A stretch of 64,000 nt of DNA. It comes from Rhodococcus globerulus NBRC 14531. Its GTDB lineage: Bacteria > Actinomycetota > Actinomycetes > Mycobacteriales > Mycobacteriaceae. Where the stretch lies: assembly GCF_001894805.1 (NCBI RefSeq), contig NZ_BCWX01000002.1, forward strand, positions 1,364,001 through 1,428,000, read 5' to 3'. Position 1 is the first letter of the stretch, and each line of letters begins with the position of its first letter. This document shows, in pieces, positions 46,729-54,363 of this stretch. A program made the translations under genes and the position numbers. A model generated the notes under the pieces. That model did not search any database and was not told the origin of the DNA. It saw only the letters and a list, made by a program, of their open reading frames with translations.

Positions 46729-47349
46729 CTACGACAAATCGGGAATCCGTGTCGCCCAGGCTATGTCGTTGTCCTCGTAACCCAGCGGCGGACCCACAAA
46801 CTCTCCCCCGCACGTGATCAACGCAAGCGTCTCCGGTCCGTCCATCCGGTTCAGGCGCTCGACTGGTAGTTCCCCGTCCTTGCGGTACTCGTCAACCGCA
46901 TCGATCCGATAGGTCCACTCGTGGCCATCCTCCCCGGTCAACGTCACAACCGACCCCGGAGTCAACGACGAGAATTTCTTTCCGAAACCGTCACCGGCGT
47001 ACACGTCATTGATGTGGCCGGTGATCACAACAGTTCCCGTACCCGAACCCGGAAATGCGGAGTCCGCCCACCAGCCGACCTTGCTCACATCCTCCGGAGG
47101 AATCAGCGAACCACCCGACGTTGTCTTGATCGCAAGAACCACGGCGGCCTCGCTGCCGATGCGCAACTGCGTCGGTGTTGCCGGATTGTCGACTGCCGCC
47201 TCCAACGCAGGTGGCAAATCCTCCTGCCCGGTCGCGAGAACCCGAACCGGTTGGTCACTGTCGTCCGAACACCCACTGACACACAACAACACCGTCAGCG
47301 CCGCTGCGCCGCACAGGCGCCGAAGCGTCTGGCGAGACGATTGCGTCAC
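46729..47349 (-). CDS. Class F-like sortase, lipoprotein-anchored
   Basis: 206-residue exported protein with a signal peptide ending in lipobox VSGC (Cys27), so membrane-anchored outside the cell. The catalytic domain has the sortase His in VVITGHINDV, the Cys in LALITCGG (TLxTC-like), and an Arg in AWATRIPD, the three residues of the sortase active site. Domain size and motif style fit actinobacterial class F sortases, which covalently attach or process surface proteins. Its GTG overlaps the stop of the upstream exported protein (GTGA at 47346-47349), making that protein a likely partner. Confidence 0.82.
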   Translation of the reverse strand: MTQSSRQTLRRLCGAAALTVLLCVSGCSDDSDQPVRVLATGQEDLPPALEAAVDNPATPTQLRIGSEAAVVLAIKTTSGGSLIPPEDVSKVGWWADSAFPGSGTGTVVITGHINDVYAGDGFGKKFSSLTPGSVVTLTGEDGHEWTYRIDAVDEYRKDGELPVERLNRMDGPETLALITCGGEFVGPPLGYEDNDIAWATRIPDLS

Positions 47350-48059
47350 CGCGAGATCGGCCCGGACGGAACCTGGGAAATCGGAACTCGATTGCCTACA
47401 TCGCGTCCGGGCAGTTCACCGTTCTGGTTGCCACCGTTGTTTCCGCCATTTTCGCCACCACCGCCGCCGTTTCCGCCACCCTGGTTGCCGCCATTCCCGC
47501 CGCCGTCTGGGCAGTCGGCCCCCGGATCGGTTGTATCGCCCGTCAGCACGATCTTGACCGCGGAGAGGTCGACGGATTGATTCTGCGCCACGAGGTTCGG
47601 AGTCGACGCATCAAAGGCGAGGGTTGCTCGGACCGGAATCACTCGTCCGTTGTCCGCATGCGTGACTTTCGTTCCGGACATCCCCAGATCCTGGGTCAGT
47701 GTCATACGTGAGCGGAGTTCTGGGTCGCCGGCGAGTCCCGCGCCGTCGATCCGCAAGGTGCCGCTGACCGGGCTGCCATGCGCGCGGATGGTTACCGAGG
47801 CTCGAAACTCGAGAGTGTCGCCTGGGACAGCGCGCCAGGACTCGATGGAATTGATCTTCGTGCCGGGTGTGCCGGTCGAGACGTCGTACCAGCCGTCGAC
47901 GACGGCCGGATCGAGCGACATGGAGTTGTCATTGATCTCGGGAACGCACGTCTGCGTCAAAACGGGCGCGGCGCCGGCTACTCCCGGCAGCGCCGTAGTG
48001 ATCAGGGCTGCGGTGGCAAAGATCGCTGCGCACGCACCTGCGGTACCAAAAGTTCTCAT
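47346..48059 (-). CDS. Exported Gly/Asn-rich protein paired with the sortase
   Basis: 237-residue exported protein. A signal peptide (RTFGTAGACAAIFATAALIT..., cleavage near VAGAA) precedes a beta-rich domain of about 150 residues with Cys pairs (TQTCVPEI, GADCPDGG). A low-complexity Gly/Asn segment (about 40 residues) and a short charged tail (GRDVGNRVPISQVPSG) follow. No classic LPXTG motif with a following hydrophobic helix is present, so if it is a sortase substrate the signal is unusual. Overlap with the sortase start indicates co-translation. The ATG at 48059 is preferred to a GTG at 48074. Confidence 0.78.
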   Translation of the reverse strand: MRTFGTAGACAAIFATAALITTALPGVAGAAPVLTQTCVPEINDNSMSLDPAVVDGWYDVSTGTPGTKINSIESWRAVPGDTLEFRASVTIRAHGSPVSGTLRIDGAGLAGDPELRSRMTLTQDLGMSGTKVTHADNGRVIPVRATLAFDASTPNLVAQNQSVDLSAVKIVLTGDTTDPGADCPDGGGNGGNQGGGNGGGGGENGGNNGGNQNGELPGRDVGNRVPISQVPSGPISR

Positions 48060-48417
48060 TCCCGCTACCCTCACCTACGGTCTGACAATCTGGTCAATTC
48101 AGTCAAAATACCAGTACAATCGCATATATCGGCACGATCGGACTGACAAAATATTCTTGTGGTGCCATCGGGCAATTATTCCGCAGCCGATCCCGACATT
48201 GGGTACATCGTTTCGGCGCGATTCAAAAGTTACAGTTCACCCGAGTAACCGCCGCGCGGCAATTGTGCTCACGCAGGCCTGATCATCCGCGCGTGTGCAT
48301 AATCGGCGAGCGGCAGCGGAATGATTGCGGTGTGCAGTGCCGCGTGACGTGTTTGGCGCAACTCGCAAATGTCAAACCTGAGACATGCCACCTCGAGCAC
48401 AAACGCCGTGATCCGAC
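48060..48417. other. 358-bp intergenic region between divergent genes
   Basis: Relatively AT-rich stretch between the exported-protein gene (minus) and the MurE-like gene (plus). It should hold both promoters. I see no tRNA, recognised riboswitch or strong hairpin; the open frames here are too short or lack ribosome sites. Confidence 0.6.
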
Positions 48418-49917
48418 ATGCGCACCGTGTCGAATAGACCCAGCAGACAACCGAAATGGTCGCTCGAGGCGGTGGCTGAATATCTCGGCGCGGACGGCGA
48501 GTTACTGCACGAGCAAGGAACCCTGGTTGTTGCCGGCGTCTGTCAGGACTCCCGTCAGGTTCGCCCTGGCGATATTTACGCGGCGCTGCCAGGCACCGAA
48601 CACCATGGTGGCGAGTTCGTCGCCGAAGCAGCGCAGCGGGGTGCCGTCGCTGTGGTCAGCGATCGACCCACTGAAATATTGCCGGCGTTTGTGGTGAAGA
48701 ACCCCCGAAAGATCCTCGGCCCTTTGGCCGCTTGGATATACGGCGATCCCTCCACATCGCTCGACGTATACGGCGTTACCGGCACCAACGGCAAGACCAG
48801 CACTACATTCATGCTCGAAGCCGGTCTAGCCGCGGCCGGACTGCGCACCGGCATCATCAGCGGAATCTGCGTTCGGGGACCAGACGGCGTATCGGAAGCG
48901 GAGCGAACGACACCTGAAGCGTGCACGTTGCAACGTACGTTGTCCGCTTTCGTCGACAACCGCGTCGACGCTGTCGCTATGGAAGCGTCGAGTCATGGTC
49001 TTGCACTACACCGAGTCAATGGGACGTTCTTTCGCGTCGCTGCCTTCACGAACCTTTCGCGTGACCATCTGGATTTCCACAAAACTATGGCGTCGTACTT
49101 CGACTCGAAGGCGCAGCTTTTCTTACCCGAACGTTGCGCCCGCGCGGCGATCAGTGTCGACGATCAGTACGGCAAAGCCCTCGCTGAACGCGTCACTGTT
49201 CCTCGTTTGACCTTCTCATCGCTTGGTGCCAGCGCCGATGTCACCGCCACTGACATCGAGGCCGATCAAACGGGAACATCTTTTGTTGCACGCCATGGGA
49301 GTTGGGAGAGGAAAATCCGGCTGCGCCTGCTGGGGTGTCACCAAGTTGACAACGCATTGGCGGCAATTGCCGCTCTTCGCATCGGAGGAGTCGATATCGC
49401 GGCGGCGCTCGACGGTATCGAAAATCTCGACACCGTCCCCGGGAGATTGGAAAATGTGGAAATAGGACAGAATTTCCTGGCATTCGTCGACTACGTACAC
49501 AACGCAGGTGCGCAACTCCGCTTGTTTCCGTACCTGCGCTCGTTGTCGAAGGGAAAGATCATTGTCGTCATCGGCGCCACTGGGGGCCGGGACCCCGGCA
49601 AACGCGAGCCTCTGGGTCGTAATGCCGGCAGTCATGCCGACGTCGTTGTCGTCACCGACGAAGGTCCGTACCACGATGACGCAACAGCCCTCAGAAATGA
49701 CGTGGCCGCGGGGGCGCGACTCGCGAATCATGCAGAGGTGCTTATCATCCCGAATCGGAGTGACGCTATACGGACCGCCGTATGCTTGGCAAAAGCAGGC
49801 GATATCGTTGTCGTTGCGGGGCGTGGGAACGACCACGTGATGAACTACGACGGTACGGAGATAGTGTTCGACGATCGCCAAGTACTCGAGCGCGCACTCG
49901 TCAAGTATGCAAAATAG
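48418..49917 (+). CDS. MurE-like amide ligase with altered amino-acid-recognition motif
   Basis: 499-residue member of the Mur ligase family, closest to UDP-MurNAc-tripeptide ligase MurE. Three domains: an N-terminal nucleotide-binding part (GVCQDSRQVRPGDIYAAL, residues 40-57), a central ATPase with Walker A VTGTNGKTST (about residues 119-128) and HLDFHKTMASYFDSK, and a C-terminal domain. The MurE signature DNPR that binds diaminopimelate is replaced by TDEGPYHDD (about residues 413-421), and the GKGHE motif reads GRGND. VDYAHTPD reads VDYVHNAG. It is not in a dcw cluster, so it is unlikely to be the housekeeping MurE. It may use a different amino acid or build a peptide other than murein. 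Confidence 0.85.
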   Translation: MRTVSNRPSRQPKWSLEAVAEYLGADGELLHEQGTLVVAGVCQDSRQVRPGDIYAALPGTEHHGGEFVAEAAQRGAVAVVSDRPTEILPAFVVKNPRKILGPLAAWIYGDPSTSLDVYGVTGTNGKTSTTFMLEAGLAAAGLRTGIISGICVRGPDGVSEAERTTPEACTLQRTLSAFVDNRVDAVAMEASSHGLALHRVNGTFFRVAAFTNLSRDHLDFHKTMASYFDSKAQLFLPERCARAAISVDDQYGKALAERVTVPRLTFSSLGASADVTATDIEADQTGTSFVARHGSWERKIRLRLLGCHQVDNALAAIAALRIGGVDIAAALDGIENLDTVPGRLENVEIGQNFLAFVDYVHNAGAQLRLFPYLRSLSKGKIIVVIGATGGRDPGKREPLGRNAGSHADVVVVTDEGPYHDDATALRNDVAAGARLANHAEVLIIPNRSDAIRTAVCLAKAGDIVVVAGRGNDHVMNYDGTEIVFDDRQVLERALVKYAK

Positions 49918-49955
49918 TTGTCAGCGCACTGTCGTCCATTCACCCTTCGGATCGG

Positions 49956-50312
49956 TCAGAACAAGAAGGAAAACGACGCCGCACCGTACGCTACGGCCAA
50001 CCCTACGAGAATCCATCCGACATACGATCTGATGGACAGCCTGCGAGTGCGATGCCATCGCGGCGACGCTCGTAAGAATGCCCCTACGGCGCCCACCAAG
50101 AGCGTCACGCTCGGCAAGAACACCAAAAGGCGTCGATCCTTACGCGAGCAGACCAGCACGTCGGTGTCGAAACACTCGCCCCGCCGAGAACCCAACACCA
50201 CAAGTGCCACTATCATCACAATCACAACCAGGACGATCGAGACTGCGTAAGTGATTGTCCTCCTGCCGATTTCCCGCTCGGCCCCTGCGGCAAGACCGGG
50301 TTGTTCAGTCAT
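49956..50312 (-). CDS. Small membrane protein of unknown function
   Basis: 118-residue protein with three predicted TM helices: ITYAVSIVLVVIVMIVALVVL, LLVFLPSVTLLVGAVGAFL, and YVGWILVGLAVAYGAASFSF. A short loop with CFDTDVLVCSRKD between helix 1 and 2 holds two Cys. I do not recognise it. The ATG at 50312 is preferred to the frame start at 50348 because a GGAGG-type site lies about 10 nt upstream. It is convergent with the MurE-like gene, 38 bp from its stop. Confidence 0.65.
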   Translation of the reverse strand: MTEQPGLAAGAEREIGRRTITYAVSIVLVVIVMIVALVVLGSRRGECFDTDVLVCSRKDRRLLVFLPSVTLLVGAVGAFLRASPRWHRTRRLSIRSYVGWILVGLAVAYGAASFSFLF

Positions 50313-50503
50313 CGAGGAAACCCTCCGCTGTATTTCACGCCGACCCATTCAGTATCGCAGTAGCGTTTCGCTCACGCTCGGCGCCCAGAGGCATTCGTGG
50401 GCCAATCGACCGCGCCGTCGTGATGATTGATCTGTAACCAGTCATACCTCCCGCCATACTCGCCTTGTCCTGATTTCAAATCGACTCTTGTCATCCAGTC
50501 TAA

Positions 50504-50520
50504 ATGTAGCTTATCTACAT
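50504..50520. promoter_or_regulatory. Perfect palindrome ATGTAG-N5-CTACAT upstream of the methyltransferase gene
   Basis: Six-base arms with a 5-nt spacer, 91 bp upstream of the methyltransferase ATG at 50612, inside a 299-bp intergenic region (50313-50611). A -10-like GATAAT follows at about 50531, so the site would overlap or abut the promoter. The regulator is not identified. Confidence 0.45.
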
Positions 50521-50611
50521 CAGTGGATGCAGATAATTGACCGTTTGGAGTATAGGATTGCTTCAGTTAAACGGCCGCGTCACCACAACGCACAACCTCG
50601 AGGAGTCACCG

Positions 50612-51283
50612 ATGCTCTTGCGTCTGCCAGGTGTTTACCCTCCACAGGAAGATACGTGGCTGCTGGCCGACGCACTGGCTGCAGAGAGACTAGGACGGGA
50701 CTCTCGGGTACTGGATCTCTGCACCGGGACGGGGGCGCTGAGCTTGCGCGCCGCTGCAATCGGAGCCAGACATGTCACCGCCGTCGACATATCTCGTCGC
50801 GCAGTCGTCACCACCCAGTTGAATGCCATCCTGCATCGGCATTCGATTCGAGTGATTCAAGGCGATCTGACTACACCCGTTCAAGACCAACGTTTCGACG
50901 TAGTCATTTCCAACCCCCCGTACGTTCCTGCGCACGACGACGTCCTACCCACTCGCGGCGTGGAGCGGGCGTGGGACGCGGGCGTAGACGGGCGGGTGCT
51001 TCTGGATCGGATATGTACACACGCACCCCGAGTGCTTGCCGAGTCAGGTGTTCTCTTGATCGCGCAGTCTGTGCTCAGCGGGATTGAGAAAACTCAGTCC
51101 ATGCTGGAAGAACAGGGATTATCTGTGGAAGTCGTGGCTCGCGCGGAGATCCCTTTCGGGCGCGTACTCTCCGCGCGGGCGGCACTGTTCGAGGCCCGCG
51201 GCCTCATCGCTCCGGGCCAGCGCACCGAAGAGATCGTTGTCCTTCGGGCCGCGAAACCAAGTCTCGACAAGGAGGTCATGTGA
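50612..51283 (+). CDS. HemK2/MTQ2-type class I methyltransferase
   Basis: 223-residue SAM-dependent methyltransferase. The SAM motif I is VLDLCTGTGALSLRAA (about residues 34-49), and the substrate motif is VISNPPYVP (Asn-Pro-Pro-Tyr), which marks enzymes that methylate amide N of Gln or Asn, such as release-factor methyltransferase HemK, or N6-adenine. The head (GVYPPQEDTWLLADAL) fits the HemK2/MTQ2 group. It lacks the extra N-terminal domain of true PrmC. The ATG at 50612 follows GAGGAG. Its 3' end overlaps the CDGSH gene, so the pair is likely one functional unit. Confidence 0.88.
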   Translation: MLLRLPGVYPPQEDTWLLADALAAERLGRDSRVLDLCTGTGALSLRAAAIGARHVTAVDISRRAVVTTQLNAILHRHSIRVIQGDLTTPVQDQRFDVVISNPPYVPAHDDVLPTRGVERAWDAGVDGRVLLDRICTHAPRVLAESGVLLIAQSVLSGIEKTQSMLEEQGLSVEVVARAEIPFGRVLSARAALFEARGLIAPGQRTEEIVVLRAAKPSLDKEVM

Positions 51284-51510
51284 ATTCCATGTCCGATACC
51301 GAACGCGACATGAGCTCGGTCACCGTCACCGTGTGCCCGGACGGACCGATACTTGTTCGTGGTCCTGCAACCCTGATCGATGGCGCGGGCAATCCGATCG
51401 AACGAAAACGGGCAACGGTCGCGCTGTGCCGATGCGGTGGTACGAGTATCTCTCCGTTCTGCGACGGCACACACAAGAAAAGGAAGTCCATCCCTCGTGA
51501 CCAGCGCTGA
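51280..51510 (+). CDS. CDGSH iron-sulfur domain protein
   Basis: 76-residue protein with the CDGSH-type 2Fe-2S motif C-x-C-x2-T-x3-P-x-C-D-G-T-H (CRCGGTSISPFCDGTHK, about residues 49-65). Three Cys and one His bind a redox-active, pH-sensitive cluster. The protein is cytosolic, without a TM anchor. Electron transfer or cluster donation is the family role. The GTG at 51280 overlaps the methyltransferase stop; an ATG at 51289 is an alternative start. Confidence 0.92.
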   Translation: MNSMSDTERDMSSVTVTVCPDGPILVRGPATLIDGAGNPIERKRATVALCRCGGTSISPFCDGTHKKRKSIPRDQR

Positions 51511-51646
51511 ATGTGGACGTGATGTGGCAAAGCCATGTGAGCCCTCGGCGCGGCCTAGTCGACCAGAGGACGTGAGGTTCGAGAGTTGTAGCGAGCCATC
51601 ATGATTCGCGGTGGGCCTGCAGAGGAAACCGGAACCAACTCGCCGG

Positions 51647-51958
51647 TCAGACTCGAACTCCAGTTTGTTCGCTCAACTGTGCAACCCTCGCCGCCAGAAT
51701 TGAATTCTCGGCCTCGAGCGACAGTATTAACCGGATGCCGACCAAGTTGACACCGTCGTCGATCAGCGCAGTGATACGGGCCAGCGTCTCCAGGTCCGAT
51801 TCGCTGTATCGGCGGGTTCCGCCTCCGGTGCGGGTCGGTGTCAACAACCCTCGTCGCTCATACAATCTCAACGTTTGCGGCCCGACTCCGGAAAGTTCGG
51901 CCATCACCGAGATTCCGTAAACGCCTCGAAGCGCGCGCGCCTGGGTCTCTGACGTCAC
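51647..51958 (-). CDS. HspR-like MerR-family regulator
   Basis: 103-residue MerR regulator with HTH (GVYGISVMAELSGVGPQTLRLYERRGLLTPTRTGGGTRRYSESDLETL) and a C-terminal coiled-coil (LSLEAENSILAARVAQL). The GLLTPTRT-GGTRRYS sequence closely resembles HspR, the heat-shock repressor of dnaK. Here no dnaK, grpE or clpB neighbours exist, so it is a solitary paralogue. The GTG at 51958 follows a perfect AGGAGG 6 nt upstream. It is convergent with the CDGSH gene. Targets are unknown. Confidence 0.87.
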   Translation of the reverse strand: MTSETQARALRGVYGISVMAELSGVGPQTLRLYERRGLLTPTRTGGGTRRYSESDLETLARITALIDDGVNLVGIRLILSLEAENSILAARVAQLSEQTGVRV

Positions 51959-52258
51959 GGTATACCTCCTAGGCGTCTTCATTGACCGTGCAACCTTAAC
52001 ATTCTCTGCATTTCAATCTAACGTCGCCAGCACAGATTTCATGAGTCCAGCAGTGTGCAATGCGAGCGCGCATTTGTCCCGTCAATTTTCCACCTCAGCT
52101 GTTGCCAATTATCTGCAGCTGCTGGTATAGATTTTGAGGGAAGGCGATGGGCGCAACCGTCGAATGAACAGACAGATCTGAATGAACAGGCAGATCTAGT
52201 GTCACATCTGCAGAACGACGCCTCAGGCAGTGTTAACCACGCAACTCCAGGAGGCCCT

Positions 52259-52375
52259 ATGACCAATCACGAGGGAAACCGGACCAAGGCTTATCCGACA
52301 GTGTCGAGAGAGCCTGCGTTGATCGGGTTTCGAAACACGGACACCAACTCCAAACCGACCTGCCTGACACTGTAA
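52259..52375 (+). CDS. Possible small protein of 38 residues
   Basis: 38-codon frame (TNHEGNRTKAYPTVSREPALIG at its start) behind AGGAGG 5 nt before the ATG, which is the only reason to call it. It is basic, with no motif. The upstream gap 51959-52258 (300 bp) holds an imperfect 17-bp direct repeat (AATGAACAGRCAGATCT at 52163 and 52181) but no other gene I can support. Low confidence. Confidence 0.35.
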   Translation: MTNHEGNRTKAYPTVSREPALIGFRNTDTNSKPTCLTL

Positions 52376-52436
52376 CGTGGTCCGAAGATGGGCGGTGCGA
52401 TAAGCGCAGTGCTACAAGCAAACTGAACAGCACTAG

Positions 52437-52661
52437 TTATTTTGCTGTCCAGTCCAGAGAAGTGTCGTCCAGATCCTGAAGTTTCTGCTTGATTTCCTGC
52501 ATGCTCGGCGCGTGACCGCACATTTCCTCGCGGCACCATTTACCTCTGTGAACATTCGTGTACGGACACGTCCCAAATGGCGTGACACAAGACGCCGCAA
52601 CACGAGACTCTGTCGATAGACACAGCGCCGAGAATGCTCGGGGACCACCCATCAGTCGCAC
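52437..52661 (-). CDS. Possible small Cys-containing protein
   Basis: Frame of up to 74 residues whose C-terminal half looks protein-like (CREEMCGHAPSMQEIKQKLQ followed by an acidic tail) with several Cys. No start with a ribosome site is visible, so the true N-terminus is uncertain. It lies divergent from alkB in a region of lower GC than its surroundings (52376-52762). Confidence 0.28.
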   Translation of the reverse strand: MRLMGGPRAFSALCLSTESRVAASCVTPFGTCPYTNVHRGKWCREEMCGHAPSMQEIKQKLQDLDDTSLDWTAK

Positions 52662-52762
52662 GAATATCCTTGTAACTTATTGCGACGGAAAGGGATACAT
52701 AGGTTGCATGCTCAGCAAACGACCGGAACACCCACGACTGTGCAGCACATGTTGGAGACACC

Positions 52763-53908
52763 ATGACGACCGACAAAGATATCGCTACCGAGACAGTTGA
52801 TCTACCCAGGTGGCGGGATCGAAAACGGTATTGGTGGCCCGTGGCCTTGTTGATCCCACTGAGCCCATTCCTGTCCTGGTTGCTCGTCGATCGTCTGAGC
52901 TTGGGATTGTTCTGGGCGACCGGGGCATGGATTCTGGTACTGATCATTCCGATCATCGACTTGATTTCAGGTAGAGACGGCCAGAGCCCGCCGGATCATG
53001 CAATTCCGCCGCTGCAAAAGGATCGCTATTATCGTTGGTGCACCTACCTTTTCGTGCCACTACAGTATGCCGGGTTGATGTTTGCGTGCTGGTGCTGGGT
53101 GAACGCCCCCATGGCGATGGGTGAGAAGATCGCCCTCTCCATGACAGTCGGAGTCGTAGCCGGCGTAGGAATCAATGCCGCACACGAGCTCGGACACAAA
53201 AGCGAAGCCGTCGAGCGATGGTTGGCAAAAATTGTTCTCGCACAATCGTTCTACGGGCATTTCTTCGTCGAACACAATCACGGGCACCATGTCCGAGTGG
53301 CAACACCTGACGATCCAGCCAGCGCTCGGTTCGGCGAATCATTCTGGATGTTTTTGTCACGCAGTGTAATCGGCGGATTGAAATCGAGTTGGGCGATCGA
53401 AACAGCGCGTGCGCGCCGACGCGGAAAACTCAGCTGGGGTGCGCAGAACAGCATCGTTCAGACATGGGTGATGAGCATCGTCTTATTCGGTGGACTGATC
53501 GCAGTGTTCGGCTGGCAGATCGCCCCTTGGCTAGCACTCCAAGCAATCGCCGGGATCTCATTTTTGGAGGCGGCAAATTACATCGAACACTACGGACTGC
53601 TACGCAAGCGCAGATCCGACGGCAGTTTTACGAAAGTCCGACCGGAGGACAGTTGGAACAGTGATCACATCGTCAGCAATGTGTTCCTTTATCAACTTCA
53701 ACGTCACAGCGATCATCACGCCAACCCACGCCTGAGATACCAATCATTGCGAAGTAGCCCGGCGGCACCGCAACTGCCGGCGGGATACGCGGTAATGATC
53801 GTCTGCGCTTGGATACCCCCGTTGTGGAGGTGGCTCATGGATCGCCGTGTTCTCGCCTACTACGACGGTGATCTCACCCTCGTCAACACGAAAGCGACTT
53901 CACGATGA
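52763..53908 (+). CDS. alkB: Alkane 1-monooxygenase AlkB, without rubredoxin partner
   Basis: 381-residue membrane diiron hydroxylase that oxidises the terminal carbon of medium-chain n-alkanes. It has about six TM helices and the His boxes in order: NAAHELGHK, EHNHGHH, ANYIEHYG, and QLQRHSDHHANP. Rubredoxins normally supply electrons and are often encoded downstream of alkB in rhodococci; here none follows, so it must use one encoded elsewhere. This fits the orphan alkB copies known in R. erythropolis. The ATG has GGAG upstream. The 3' end overlaps the next gene by ATGA. Confidence 0.95.
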   Translation: MTTDKDIATETVDLPRWRDRKRYWWPVALLIPLSPFLSWLLVDRLSLGLFWATGAWILVLIIPIIDLISGRDGQSPPDHAIPPLQKDRYYRWCTYLFVPLQYAGLMFACWCWVNAPMAMGEKIALSMTVGVVAGVGINAAHELGHKSEAVERWLAKIVLAQSFYGHFFVEHNHGHHVRVATPDDPASARFGESFWMFLSRSVIGGLKSSWAIETARARRRGKLSWGAQNSIVQTWVMSIVLFGGLIAVFGWQIAPWLALQAIAGISFLEAANYIEHYGLLRKRRSDGSFTKVRPEDSWNSDHIVSNVFLYQLQRHSDHHANPRLRYQSLRSSPAAPQLPAGYAVMIVCAWIPPLWRWLMDRRVLAYYDGDLTLVNTKATSR

Positions 53909-54234
53909 ACGCGCACACCGGTGAGGAAAGGCAGGGCTCCACTCCCCCTGCAGGAACGACGGACCGCAGTAAAATACCGCCCGCCCCGGAGATCATCGCA
54001 GCGGTGGAATTCCTCCGCACGCAACCTGACGCAGCAAGCATCCGGCGCCGATATCTTGAACTGATAACACCAGGCAACGAGCGTGACGGCACCACCATCG
54101 ACTACACCGCCGCTGAGCGCTACCTCCTCGCGACCGCTGCACGATACAAACGACAAGTACGCCTCGGTTCCCGCGCAGAGCAGGGTTCCGGAGAGCAAGG
54201 TTTCACGAAGCAGGACGACACCGACGGAAGATGA
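53905..54234 (+). CDS. Hypothetical protein coupled to alkB
   Basis: 109-residue hydrophilic protein. It starts with a Thr/Pro-rich segment, then a helical part (PEIIAAVEFLRTQPDAASIRRRYLELI) and a final helical, basic section (AAERYLLATAARYKRQVRLG). No TM helix, signal or Cys motif, and I do not recognise it. The ATG overlaps the alkB stop, which suggests co-translation and possibly a role with AlkB. Rubredoxin is excluded: there are no CxxC pairs. Confidence 0.7.
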   Translation: MNAHTGEERQGSTPPAGTTDRSKIPPAPEIIAAVEFLRTQPDAASIRRRYLELITPGNERDGTTIDYTAAERYLLATAARYKRQVRLGSRAEQGSGEQGFTKQDDTDGR

Positions 54235-54363
54235 TTCACAGCATTTCAACCGTCGAGATCCGGGAAGCGTCGAGCCGCAAAAAGCTTCTGACGACGGGAA
54301 AGTAGGATCTAGTACCGTTCGATGCAGGTAGGACTTAACAGCAGACCCCGAGGTGCACAAACG

